A stretch of DNA of 64,000 nt from Phyllostachys edulis (GCA_036346405.1 CM070568.1:30849072-30913071), one strand, 5' to 3'; shown: positions 45,946-57,166, counted from the stretch's first letter. Numbers and translations: made by a program. Notes: a model not told the origin generated them from the letters alone.

Positions 45946-47457
45946 GTAATACCTGTTTTGGTGGTCCAATGATTTTTAAGATTTAGCATCTTGATTGGAC
46001 ATCTCTTTCATCTTTGGAAAGATCAGTGGATAGCAGCATGAATGGCCAACTAATAAGAAACAACCTAAGCTAAGAACAATGTTATAATTTGTTAAAGTCT
46101 TGCGTTGCTATCAATTCTATCAAACAGGGATAAATGATTAAAGCTTCAGGTCTAAAGTCTGAGATGAGGTGTTTTACATTTGGACTCTCAAAATGCAATG
46201 AAACAATATGCTTAGCCAGGCGTCTATCAGTTCGCTCTGTATACGTTTTGTGTATCTCTAACATATGTAGTAGATGATTAAACCCTTGTGTATTGATTTA
46301 TTTATTAATAACAATTTCTCATTAAAACAGATAGTTGATTTACCCAGAAAAACGCACTTCGCGAATGAGACCACTTCGTTTTCAACTCAATGGCGCTTTT
46401 ATAATGGGGGCCCTTCGCTACCGAGAGGGCTGGAGTATGGTGACGAGATCCCTTCTCTGTTTTTAATAACAGATTCATTAGCATTCCAGCTAGATAACCT
46501 TTTGACGTAATTAGCTTTAATTGACAATACGATATAGGAAGCTTCAATTTATTTGCTTTTGCAGCTATGGTTGTGCAGTATCACATTATATATTGCATAT
46601 GGATAAATCTGTTCGATTTTTTTACTTCTGCAGCTACGGTTGTACAATATCCATGTTCTCTATGGTAAAGGTGATAATCCAAACTCTTGGCCAATTTTAA
46701 GAGGCCAAACATGCTTCTCTTATTGATTAATCATTCCGTCAAATTATCTTTTGAATATAGATTGTCAATTCTTATTCATATTCTCTTATTATGCCACGTT
46801 TTACTCTATGTTGCAATCTGCTATCTCCTGCATAAAATTGTGCCACGTCACCCAAAAAAAAAGTTCCCGTCGAATGCACGCCAAACGCCCCATAAGAGTT
46901 GCTATTTGAATCTGATGGAGTTGTGGTTCTTCTTTACGTCGATAAACATATAAACAAGGGCCAATTATGTTGAATTAATACCCTGCCGTTTTTCCTTTCA
47001 TGACTGTAGCCAACACACTATATGTTGCGTATGTCTAAATGTGTTCACTTGGTTTTTTGCAAGCGCATGTGACTAAATCCATTCACTTGGCTTTATTTTG
47101 CAGCTATATATGATGATCCGCGATACCAATCCTCTACAAGAAAGGTACAGATTGTAAACAGTTTCAGCTCACCTAAGTCCAGAGATGACTTCACTTTGTA
47201 TGTACATATGTTTACGCTGCTTCCTTGCTCTATTTTGTAAATGAACTACTTCCTTGCTCTATTTACCAAATGTTTATGAGTGACTTAAATCCATCATGAA
47301 AGCAATTTGTATATCTGAATCCTTTCATCAACCCCTTAGTCTTCATATAGATGCTATAAGCGGTTCCCATTTAATTCATTGAAAATAAATTAGATCTTAC
47401 TTCATAACTACAATACGTGCTGTATAATCTATCTAATATACCTCTGTTCAATCTCAC
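45946..47457. other. Unassigned AT-rich stretch, intron-like
   Basis: No domain is seen. TTTGCAGCTATGGTTGTGCAG and its near copy TTCTGCAGCTACGGTTGTAC (about 46558 and 46629) and a further TTTTGCAGCTAT at 47096 suggest repeated acceptor regions. The ORFs at 46274-46547 on both strands show no recognisable motif. Confidence 0.4.
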
Positions 47458-47860
47458 TATTAGATAAGCTGCCAATCCATTACCGCCCACGCCATTTAGG
47501 CGCAGGTGAACTTCTAGTGGAAATTATAGCCCATCGAAATTGTAGCGCATCCGATTCCCTAGTGAATAGGCACACAATTAGAACAGTTGATATTTAGATC
47601 CGTGATTCAAATTTTTAATATAAAAGTATCTGCAATATGCCATATTAGCGAATTAGTTTTCTACTTGGACTCTAAGTCCTTTTATCCCTTTATATACTTC
47701 TTGTAAGTCGCACAGGGAGAGTGACGTCTCATTGTAATCCCCTGTATTTTGTAATTACTCCTCATATAGTGATCATCGCTGATTGGCGTCCGTGGTTTTT
47801 TTTCCCTCAAGGGTTTTCTACGTAAAAATTCGTATCTCCTTTGTTTCTATTTTTCTAACG
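47458..47860 (+). repeat. Probable 5' LTR of the Tork-type copia element (about 403 bp)
   Basis: The stretch starts TATTAGATAAG (a variant of TGTTAG), has TTTATATACTTCTTGT as TATA near 47690, and ends TTTTTCTAACG. A PBS follows two bases later. The 3' LTR lies off the window, so the limits rest on the TG...CA-like ends and the PBS. Some internal sequence may be a separate insertion. Confidence 0.5.
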
Positions 47861-47862
47861 AG

Positions 47863-47876
47863 TGGTATCAAAACAC
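47863..47876 (+). other. Primer binding site of the Tork-type element
   Basis: TGGTATCAAAACAC follows the LTR. It is a diverged tRNA-Met type site, and only the first eight bases match well. Confidence 0.55.
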
Positions 47877-48198
47877 AGAAGATTAGGGTTTGAAAAGATA
47901 CAAAGAAAAAAAAATTAGCAGATCTATTCCGGCTGCCGCCATCACACGGCAAACAAGATCTTAAATCATCTCTTTGCATCTTCGTCATCCAAAGCCGCCA
48001 TCTCATAGCGTGAGCGTCTCTGGCGGCAACGCGTCTTCGTCAGCTTCGCCTCGGTCCACATCACAGCGCCTTGAGAAGTGCTTCGGTCCATGCGTCGCCA
48101 AATAGCCGAGCGATTGAAGCCACGACAGCGCGCCTCCTCGCCTCAATCCGTCTGCAAGCACGCGTGCACACATCGGATCTTCGATCTACGGCGCCAGC
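47877..48198 (+). other. Tork leader, left part
   Basis: This is non-coding leader up to the insertion of the complete Tekay element. It continues at 60745. The final CCAGC (48194-48198) is one copy of the target-site duplication. Confidence 0.6.
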
Positions 48199-48901
48199 TG
48201 TAACAGCCCAAAATTTCAATTTTGGTTAAAGTTTAAAACTTATTTGAATTTGTGAATTTCTGAAATTTTAAAAGCTTGTCTTTAAATTGTTAAAGCCAAA
48301 AAGAAATTTAAGTTCAAAATCTATTGTCAACTTTAACTTGGAAATATTTTAGTTAAGTCGTAACTATTCTAAGAACTTATGTAAATTTTTCTAGAATTTT
48401 TAGAATCATTTTGCTATTTTCTAAAGCTTAAATGAATTATTAGAATTATTTTAATTAGAAAAGCAATTGGAAAATTCCAACTCGTTTTGGGTCAAACCCT
48501 TCGCCCAACCTTTCCTCACAAGACGGCCCAAGCGGCTACTGCTCCACTCACCCCATCTCATTCCCCACTTCCCTATCTCCACCGTCGGATGCACATCCGA
48601 CGGCCACATGCTGCTCCACGCCCCTTTTCTTGGACACCGATCTCAAATCCAACGGCCGCCACCCATCTTCCTCCCCACCTCCTTCTACCCCTAACCGCCA
48701 AGACAGAACCGCCATGGGCCGCTTGGGGAGCTTGGGCCACCTTCCCAACCACCCGATACGACATGCGCGTGCGTCTTGTGGCTAACCGCTGCACGCCGCG
48801 CCCCACTCCCCACTTCTCCCTCTTCTCTCTCGCGTGACTTCGGCCAAGACGCCGCAACCACCGCCGCCACGATCTTGCGACGTTCTCCTCTCCTCCGCCG
48901 G

Positions 48902-48912
48902 CCCTATAAAGG
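48902..48912 (+). promoter_or_regulatory. Putative TATA box of the 5' LTR
   Basis: CCCTATAAAGG follows the GC-rich block. The same motif stands at 57882 in the 3' LTR. It would start transcripts near 48935, about 3.8 kb before the gag ATG. Confidence 0.65.
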
Positions 48913-50275
48913 GAGCAAGGTCTTGCTCTCCTCCTCAACCATTTCCCCAATTCGCTCCTCCTCCTGCCCTCACGGAATCGGAGTTTCTTCACGCCTGCCA
49001 CCGCGCTTCGCCGTCTACACCGTCGCCGTCGCCGACGATCGGGCCTTCCGCCGCCACCAGCCGCACCGCGGCGTCAAGGGCTACCGTCTGCGCGCCCACC
49101 TCATGGGAGAGTCACCCGAGCCGCCGCATGCGCGTGACCGTCGCCGCCGCCGCCTTCTCTGTTGATCGTCGCCGTTTCGTCGCGTCCGACCGCCGGCGAG
49201 GTAACCACCAAGGTCCCCGCGACCTCCTCTCCATTTGCCGCCCTCATGGGACTCGCCTTAGCCGCCGTTCTTGGCGACCATAGAGTCCGTCCGCCGCCGC
49301 CGCCGCCGCCACGTCGGCGCCACGCATGCGCCACGCGAGCGCCACGAGCGTGCCACCTCGCCCAAAGCCCACGTGGTTGCCTACGTGGCGACCACGCCAC
49401 ACACCGCGCCACCTCCCGGTCGCCAAGTCCCGTGGACTTGGTCACATAGACCGTGTCTATGACACGAGGCCCCATTGTCGTAAATCATTTTTAAATTAAT
49501 TTAAATCGAAAATTCCCCTTTTGGCGCCACCTTGCGCAATAATTAGATTTACTTTTAGAAAAATAATTCAGAAAATTGATTTAAATCACAGATTTAGAAT
49601 TTAATTTGTAAAATTCATAACTTTTGCATTCTAATTCAAAATTAGGTGATTTCAATTTCTAAAATTTGATAAAATTAATACCTAGCTAAATAAAATATAA
49701 AAATTTGAATTGGGATAGGTTTAAACTGTCTGTTTGAATTTGAGATAATTTAAACCACTAATTTAGGAATTTAACTTGTAAAATTCATATCTTTTGAACC
49801 ATAATTCCAAATTAGATGATTCAAATTGCTAAAATCTTAGAAAATTATTATCTAACTAAATAAAATATAGTTATTCAATTTGGAGTTCAGTCTAGTTCTA
49901 TCTTGGAAATTTAGAAATCCTTTGAATTCCAAATTTAAATTAAAATTTGTAAAATTCATATCATCTGAATTTCAAACTCCAAATTTAGTGAATTAAGTTT
50001 CTAAAATTTTATAAAAAGATTATCTAGCTTAATAAATTAGAATTAGTTTAAATTGTTATTTTAAATTAAACTATTTAATTTGCAAATTTAGGATTTAAAC
50101 TTGTAAAAGTTATATCTTTTATTTTCCTATCTCTAAATTGAATGTTTCAAACTTATAAAGTCTTATAAAATTGTTATCTAGCCAAATAAAATATAATTAT
50201 TTTATTTAGAGTTAGTTTGAACTATTGTATTGTCTTCATTTGAATTCCAATTGATTGTCGTATTTTCACGTTTAG

Positions 50276-50338
50276 ATTACGACGATTCCGGGGAATTTGA
50301 TTCTTCCGAAGAATTAGAATTTCAAGACTTCAGCGAAG
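50276..50338 (+). other. Candidate LTR leader exon, GC-type donor
   Basis: A 63-nt segment follows TTTTCACGTTTAG and ends GCGAAG/GCAAGT, a consensus GC donor. It is open as DYDDSGEFDSSEELEFQDFS, very acidic. The next acceptor-like sites downstream lie exactly before the ATGs at 51940 and 52729. Confidence 0.45.
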
Positions 50339-51786
50339 GCAAGTTATACTTTGATCATCTTGCCCCTAATATTTTAAAGTTAGTTAAATTCAGTTTTCAA
50401 ATTATTAAATGCATGCATACTTTTATTCAAGTATTTTAAATTCCTGTTTAAATGATTAGATATTCCAACTGTCATTGTATGGCCAATATTGACTATTGAA
50501 ATGTCATCCCTTGTCACCATAGATAAATTGTTTGGAAATGCTTAGCAAATGCTTAGACCATGAATTTGATTTTGGGAGGATTTAGCCAAATTATTACAAA
50601 TTTGTTTAAACTTGAACCTATGGTATTGTTTTACCATAGGGAATTTTGTAAAGATGGTTTAATCAAATAAAATGCTAAAATGGTTTAGACTTGGTAAACG
50701 GATGAATGGTGGGTGCAGTTTATGCACGGGTTTAATCTGTTAGGATTATTACCGTGGTTTGATTTTGAATGACGCCCAAGTCGATTAAGGACCGGTCTTG
50801 GAGCCGATCTTGCTATGCCTTATCAGACCACCACACGCCTTGTGCGGGCAAGACTTGGCTTAATAATTTGGGATACCTCGTGAGATATTCGTGCCATTTT
50901 GTATGAGTGGGTGTTGGATAGACAAGAGTCCCACATGGCGCAAGAGGGGCTCCGGGAGGATGGATAGTCCAATGGAAGCGAAACCTTAGCGGGCATGAGT
51001 TCTTTGGGGTAGATCATTGTAACGACCTCGTGATAATTGCTTTGTCCCACGCCTTAGGAAGCGTGGATTGGCCGACACAAGGAGCAAATTATCTCGTGTG
51101 GGTAAAGCTGCACAAACTCGCAGAGTAGAAACTATTGAATAGCGCGTCATGATCATGGACATGCTAGCAAAGCCACTTTAAGTTAGACTTGTTTTTGGTT
51201 TTAAAATGGTTTCAACAGATGTTTTCGGGATGGTTAGTCTGTGGGAAAATTAGGCGGTTAGCCATTGTGTTTGGGAGGATATCCATCACCTTTCTCGGAG
51301 GTTATCCACATTATTCAATTGTCATTTAAAATATCGTATGAAAACGGCCTTGCAATCTATTAGGATTATTTGAACTAAAAGCTGCACGCATAAAATAACC
51401 TCGCCAACATCCTTTGTTTACCTTATGCATGCATTACAATTTCCATATTGGGTGTAACTTGCAGCACGGTAGTTGTGCTCATGCTTGCTTTATGCAACAA
51501 AATTTCAGAGAAGACTTCTATCGGGACGGTGAGGACACCGACGCTTAGAAGCCGCCCTGCACGATTACTGTGGCGGATCGTTCGCCTACTACTATCGCTT
51601 TTACTTCATTGTGTTATTTACTACTTTATTTGGCTTCATGCCCAATTGTATCGAACACTGATTTACTATTAATGAAATGCGAGACTTGGTTATGTTATCA
51701 TTTTTGTAACTGTGTACACCGGAAATCCTGGACTGGTGTATGAACACAGAGGGTTCGGGATCTTTCGTTCCCGGGTCCGACAAAAG

Positions 51787-51801
51787 TGGTATCAGAGCCA
51801 T
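51787..51801 (+). other. Primer binding site of the complete Tekay element
   Basis: TGGTATCAGAGCCAT starts four bases after the LTR end. It is a perfect match to the usual initiator tRNA-Met primer site. Confidence 0.95.
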
Positions 51802-51939
51802 GTCGTCTGTAGGACGTGGCCCTAGAATTGTCCTAAGGACTTATTTTCAAAAGCAAAAACTATTTCGAGTCTATCCAGAGTCATTCTCAACTTTTCTCTT
51901 TAAAAGGTTTACTAACTTATCTCTTTCTCAAAATTTTAG

Positions 51940-52551
51940 ATGGCTGAAATACCGGACGCTACTTCCCACGGAGCCTTTACTGGATACTGGGCCGAGATAC
52001 TTTGGGAAATGATACAGCACCTGGGTTACCGAAAGAGGCCAACTTTTCAAGGATTCAAGTACCAAGTGGGAGAACAACAACTGTGGAGAGTAGAAGTGCT
52101 CATTTACTCCAATCTCGCACCGGACACCGTCTTCCACGTCTTTGACGCTCCGATCCGGCGCGACACCTTTGATGAGGGCATGCAGGATGCGGCAAGAGAG
52201 GCAGTCCGCCACCTTCGCTACACCTACAATCATCGCCTTCAGGGCACCGGGTTTCATTATTACCCGATGCACATTCCGACCAGACTCGACAGTACTTTCA
52301 ACTCCGCTAGAGACGAAGATTCCCCCGAACTGACACACCAGGTGGATCTGGCTAAGGCTTTGGATTATGCCTACGGAAACACCTTGAATGACTTGCTCAC
52401 CGCTCAGAACAGACTACAAGAAGCAGAAGAGAAGTCAAGACCAGAATGCATGAGCTCGCTAGCTACAAGGCGTGAGGCTAGCTCGATGGGCGGATTATAC
52501 CCCAAGACCCATTATAGTTATCTTCCTGTTAGCTCGACCTTTAGTTGCTAA
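51940..52551 (+). CDS. Leader ORF upstream of gag (203 codons), function unknown
   Basis: An intact frame lies between the PBS and gag. It starts MAEIPDATSHGAFTGYWAEI directly after an acceptor-like TCTCAAAATTTTAG. It holds YQVGEQQLWRVEVLIYSN, an alanine- and arginine-rich helix (DEGMQDAAREAVRHLRY), then GTGFHYYPMHIPTR and a helical end (AKALDYAYGNTLNDLL). No gag, protease or zinc-knuckle motif is present. The fold looks like a compact alpha/beta domain, by inference. I recall similar leader-encoded domains near other grass retrotransposons but cannot name a family. It is the longest uninterrupted frame before gag, though 20 kb of decay surrounds it. The C-terminal 35 residues after EEKSRPE may be read-through of a shifted frame. 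Confidence 0.55.
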   Translation: MAEIPDATSHGAFTGYWAEILWEMIQHLGYRKRPTFQGFKYQVGEQQLWRVEVLIYSNLAPDTVFHVFDAPIRRDTFDEGMQDAAREAVRHLRYTYNHRLQGTGFHYYPMHIPTRLDSTFNSARDEDSPELTHQVDLAKALDYAYGNTLNDLLTAQNRLQEAEEKSRPECMSSLATRREASSMGGLYPKTHYSYLPVSSTFSC

Positions 52552-52728
52552 TTATGAGCTACTATCTTATTTGTGGTAGCCATAATCTTTGAATAAGATG
52601 ACTTAATAAAGGAACTTTTGGAAAAATCTGCTCTTGTCTTGTGTGCTCTTTGAGTTCTTGGGTCATTAGAATTTACCCTATAGAACTCCCTATCATCTAT
52701 CTCTCCTAAATCTTTGGGGTTCTAGCAG
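52552..52728 (+). other. Spacer between leader ORF and gag
   Basis: A T-rich stretch ends TTTGGGGTTCTAGCAG directly before the gag ATG at 52729. This is an acceptor-like end, so the spacer may be the 3' end of an intron. Confidence 0.45.
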
Positions 52729-53692
52729 ATGGTGACCACCCGTACTGGCAGTGGCAGTGTCCGAGGTCGGGGCAACGAAGACGCAGATTACCAGGAGGAT
52801 CCCGTGCAGCAACCACCACCGCCACCAGCTGAAGGACCAGAGTTAGCGTCCGATGATGGAAAACCGTAATCGTCGATTAACCTCCTAGCTCGATCCCTCA
52901 ACAGCGTGCGAGAATGTGCAAGCAACAACTCGAATCGCACCACCACCTCCACCCGCAGAGATTGACCATGGCGATTTCATGCGCATCGCCCACAAACATT
53001 CTCCAAAGAAACCAGAGCCGATGGATGCCGATGACTGGATCCGTGCTATCGGGAAGAAGCTGGATATCACTCAGTGTACTGACCGTGAGAGAGTCCTGTT
53101 TGCCTCTCACCAGCTCACCGGTCCCGCATCGGAATGGTGGGATAACTACAACATCTCCCATGCTGACGCGCAGACTATCTCTTGGGCGGAGTTTGTGCGG
53201 GCTTTCCGCCATGCACATATCCCCGCAGGGATAATGACCCTAAAGAAGAAAGAGTTCCACGCGCTCAAACAAGGCAACCGCACAGTGGGTGAATACCTGC
53301 ACAAGTTCAACCAGCTTGCTCGCTATGCCCCAGCAGACGTGGCTAGTGATGAAGAAAGGCAGGAAAGGTTCATGGATGGTCTGAACGATGAGATCTCAGT
53401 CCAGCTGGTCTCCAATGACTACACTGACTTCCAGCAGTTAGTGAATAAAGCTTTTCGCCAGGAGGCCAAGCATCTGCAGATGGAGAACCGCAAGCGGAGG
53501 ATGGCGCCTGACAGTTCAACTCGGAGGGCAACCCAAGCCTCGCTTTGCTCGGCCTCACCACCTCGAGTGGAAGGTTCGATCTTTTTTACACCCAGAGCCC
53601 CAAGACGCCGGCGCTCCAACTCTTCCGGCTTCGCAATAATGCATCTGCGAGGCGGCCAAAGAAAAGAACCCAACTTCATCCAGCAGGAGTGA
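52729..53692 (+). pseudogene. Tekay gag
   Basis: Gag starts MVTTRTGSGSVRGRGNEDAD at 52729 and stops at TAA 52867. It resumes in the frame 52916-53692, which holds the retrotransposon gag domain: EPMDADDWIRAIGKKLDI, TGPASEWWDNYN, SWAEFVRAFRHAHIPAG and LKQGNRTVGEYLHKFNQLA. A frameshift near 53520 moves the zinc-knuckle region to the next frame. The core gag domain is whole and well preserved, so the breaks are few. Confidence 0.9.
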
Positions 53693-54159
53693 CATGCTTC
53701 CATTGCAACTTGGCTGGACACTACGCCAACAAGTGCCCAAGAAGAAGCGATCTACAACACCAAACAAAGCAAGATCGAGTACCAGCCACCGGCGGCACCC
53801 CAAAGCCGGCGGGCCAGTTCACGAAGGGACGTGTGAACCATGTCACAGCAGAGGAAGCTCAGGCAGCACCAGATGTCGTCCTTGGTACGTTTCTCGTTAA
53901 TATGATACCTGCATCAGTTCTGTTTGATTCCGGAGCTTCGCATTCTTTTGTATCCAATAAGTTTGTGGGCAAAAATGGGTTACCTATTTCTCCATTAAGT
54001 AATCCTATGATAATCCATTCCCCGGGCTCAGAAATGAGGACCAGTTTTCTATGCCCGAATCTTACCCTGGAAATATCCGGAGTTTCCTTCATGGCGGACT
54101 TAATAGTCCTGCATTCTCAAGGTCTGGATGTAATACTTGGAATGGGTCAAGCTAGCTAA
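53545..54159 (+). pseudogene. Tekay zinc knuckle and aspartic protease
   Basis: The frame holds one intact CCHC knuckle, CFHCNLAGHYANKC, and then the protease: ASVLFDSGASHSFVSNKF with the DSG active site and GLDVILGMGQAS, where the expected Trp after GM is altered by a frameshift. It ends at a TAG at 54157. The protease core itself appears complete. Confidence 0.88.
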
Positions 54160-55230
54160 GAATCAAGGACGGATAGATCTGCCGATAGGTCTATCACTCT
54201 CACTAATGAGGAAGGACTCACGGTTGAATTCAAGCCCAAGACTGCATGGGAGAAAGTTCCATTTCGACCGGCTTGAAGGAATTAAAGCTTGAAGATATAC
54301 CAATAGTGCAAGAATTCCCGGATGTTTTTCCTGATGATCTACCCGGCATGCCACCGGACAGGGACGTCATGTTCTTAATTGACTTAGTCCCAGGGACCGC
54401 TCCAATCTCGAAGCGACCTTACAGAATGCCGGCCAATGAATTGGCGGAGATGAAGAAACAAATTGAAGAATTGCGAAGCAAGGGATATATTCGACCCAGT
54501 TCATCACCTTGGGGAGCACTCAGATATTTGTCAAGAAGAAAGACAATAGTATGAGGATGTGTGTGGATTATAGGTCACTCAATGAAGTGACAATCAAGAA
54601 CAAGTACCGCTACCTAGGATTGATGACCTGTTCGATCAACTGAAAGGAGCAAGTGTATTTTCAAGATTGATTTGAGATCCGCTATCACCAATCAAGATCG
54701 GACGGAAGATATCCCAAGACAAATTTTCACCACCGGATATGGACTATCTGAAGTTCTGATAATGTCTTTCGGTTTGTGAGCATACCTTACTTCATGAATA
54801 TGATGAACAAAGTGTTCATGGAATTCTTGGATAAGTTTGTGGTTGTTTTCATCGATGACATCCTCGTCTATTCAAGAATGAAGAAGAACATGAGGACCAC
54901 CTCAGTTGATTTTGGGAAAACTCGGGGAGAACCGACTTTATGCCAAATTGACAAGTGCGAATTTTGGCTAAGTCAAGTGGCATTCCTTGGACATATTGTG
55001 TCGGCAGGAGGAGTTGCCGAGATCGACCAAAGTCGAGCAAGAATGGATTGGAAACAACCCAAGTCATCACAGAGGTGAGAAGTTTCCTTGGATTGGTGGG
55101 TATTACCGCAGATTCATTGAAGGTTTCTCCAAGTTAGCAAGACCAATGACTCAACTCATCAAGAAGGAGAAGAAATTTGAATGGACAGATGCTTGCGAGG
55201 AGAGTTTCCAAGAGTCAAGTCGAGACTAGT
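54160..55230 (+). pseudogene. Tekay reverse transcriptase
   Basis: Pieces in order: DVFPDDLPGMPPDRDVMF and PISKRPYRMPANELAEMKKQ (54246-54554), a stretch of shifted frames to 54775, then FVVVFIDDILVYSRMKK with the catalytic FIDD box intact, FLGHIVSAGG, and the connection domain in two further frames (54955-55229). The sequence is clear at the DNA level, but at least five small indels break the frame. Confidence 0.88.
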
Positions 55231-55640
55231 TTCAAAGACTGTGTTGGTCCTACCAGATATTCATAAAGATTTTATGATTTTTCATGACGCCTCGTCCGGG
55301 ACTCGGTTGCGTATTGATGCAGGAGGGCAAAGTCAGATCTTATGCATCCGCCGCTTGAGGCCGCATGAAGGAATTACCCAACTCATGATCTTGAGTTAGC
55401 GGCGATTGTACACGCATTGAAGATCTGGCGTCATTACCTCATTGGTAACATTGCAAGTTTTCACGGATCATAAGAGTCTCAAGTACATATTCACGGTCGA
55501 CCTTAACCTCCGTCGAGAAGATGGCTGGAATTAATAAAGGATTATGACCTTGAATTCATTATCACCCGCAAAGCAAATGTGGTTGCAGATGCCCCGAGCA
55601 GAAGGCGTGTGCAACACCGCCTTAGTTCGGAAGAATCAAC
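55181..55640 (+). pseudogene. Tekay RNase H
   Basis: VLVLPDIHKDFMIFHDASSG opens RNase H in the frame 55181-55399, with RLRPHEG after a shifted part. LAAIVHALKIWRHYLIG follows in another frame, and then a piece with KANVVADAPSR-like end. Frameshifts again lie close together. Confidence 0.82.
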
Positions 55641-55689
55641 CGAGTTGTACGAGGAATTGAAGCACGAACTTGGAGATTGTTAATCAAGG

Positions 55690-56905
55690 ATGTGTGAACG
55701 CTTTGGAAGTTCAATCAACACTTCAGAGTCGATTAGGGAGAAGCGGATAGAAGATGAAGACATCAAGGAGATCAAGAAGAATATGAGAAGAGGCAAAGCC
55801 CGGATTCACCAAGATGAGCAAGGAACGGTGTGGTTCGGTGACGTGATCGTGTACCGGATCAACAGAGTTAAAGCGATCGATTCTCGAGGAAGCTCATGAG
55901 TCGCCTTATTCTATTCACCTGGCAAGTACCAAGATGTACCAGATCTCAAGGAAAGATATTGGTGGGTCAAGATGAAGCGAGAAATTGCCGAGTTCAGAGT
56001 CTATTGTGATGTTTGTCACGAAGTCAAGGCAGAGCATCAAAGACCCGCGGTTTATCGCAACCATTACCAATTCCCCGAGTGGAAGTGGGAAGAAGTTGGT
56101 ATGGACTTCATCACCGGACTTCCTAGGACCCAATCAGATGTGACTCTATCTGGGTGATAATTGACCGGTTGATTTAAAGTAGCTCACTTCATTCCGGCCA
56201 AGACCACCTCTGATGCTGACAAGTTAGCGAGTTATATATGGCTAAGATCGTTTGTCTACACGGAGTACCCAAGAAGATCGTGGTCTCGACAGAGGATCAC
56301 GATTTACGTCAAGATTCCGCAGAGTGCGATGAAGCTTTGGGAACCAGACTCAATTTCAAGATCGCATATCATCCGCAGAGCGGATGGACGACGTAACGAG
56401 TCAACCAGATTCTTGAAGACATGCTTCGAACTGCGCCTTAGAGTACGGACAAAGTTGGGACAAGAATCTGCCCTATGCGGAATTTTCGTACAACAATAGC
56501 TACCAAGCCAGTCTTCAGATGTCCCCATTTGAGGCTTTGTATGGCAGAAAATGCAGAACTCCGCTTCTTTGGGATGAAGTAGGAGAGCATCAGTTCTTTG
56601 GGCCAGAGTTGATCAAAGAAGCTGAAAGTAAGGTTAAGGCAATAAGAGAACATCTAAAAGTAGCTCAAACCCGACAGAAGAGTTATGCAGATAATCGTCG
56701 GCGAGAGTTGACCTTTGCAGAAGGAGATTTTGTCTATCTCAGAGTTACTCCACTCCGAGGAGTAAGAAGGTTCCGAACCAAAGGAAAACTTGCACCCAGA
56801 TTTGTGGGACCTTACAAGATTTTAGCAAGAAGAGGTGAAGTTGCATATCAGCTCGAGCTACCAACATCCTTATCCGCCGTCCACAATGTCTTCCATGTTT
56901 CATGA
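55690..56905 (+). pseudogene. Tekay integrase
   Basis: A CDVCHEVKAEHQRPA zinc-binding half and VGMDFITGLPRTQ (first catalytic Asp) lie in 55972-56157. The part around the second Asp (56270-56300) and the Glu (56375-56400) is scrambled by indels. The frame 56519-56905 is intact for the C-terminal domain: MSPFEALYGRKCRTPLLWDE, KLAPRFVGPYKILARRGEVA and NVFHVS. The integrase cannot be made whole from this copy. Confidence 0.87.
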
Positions 56906-57166
56906 CTAAAGAAGTGCCTTGAGTGCTCAAGATCGACCCTTCTAGAAAGCATTGATCTTCAAGAGGACCTCACCTATGTGGAGCAACCGATCAAGATTAC
57001 GGACGCCGCAGAGCGTGTCACACGGAACAAGATCATCCGCTCATACAAAGTTCGATTGGAGCCACCACCACGAAAGTGAAGCCACTTGGGAGCGGAAGAA
57101 GACATTAAAGCCGGGTATCCCCATCTTCTCGCTTGATCAATCCCGAATCTCGGTCGAGATTCCCTT
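56906..57166 (+). pseudogene. Tekay chromodomain remnant
   Basis: After the integrase, one frame reads TYVEQPIKITDAAERVTRNK and the next HESEATWERKKTLKPGIP, the two halves of a chromodomain split by one frameshift near 57055. In chromoviruses this module binds chromatin marks and steers integration. It supports the Tekay clade call. Confidence 0.8.

Larger units (their letters stand above)
48199..51782 (+). repeat. 5' LTR of the complete Tekay element (3584 bp)
   Basis: Starts TGTAACAGCCCAAAATTTC and ends CCCGGGTCCGACA. The GC-rich block (48480-49460) holds the TATA at 48904. A donor-like GCGAG/GTAACC stands at 49200/49201, and a very AT-rich 49480-50270 could be intron. ORFs in the GC-rich block (48467-49475, both strands) lack recognisable domains and most are not preserved in the 3' LTR. 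Confidence 0.95.

Noticed and set aside
52885..53234. Minus-strand and alternative-frame ORFs in gag
   Set aside because: The plus frame 52916-53692 holds a clear gag domain; the others are its shadows.
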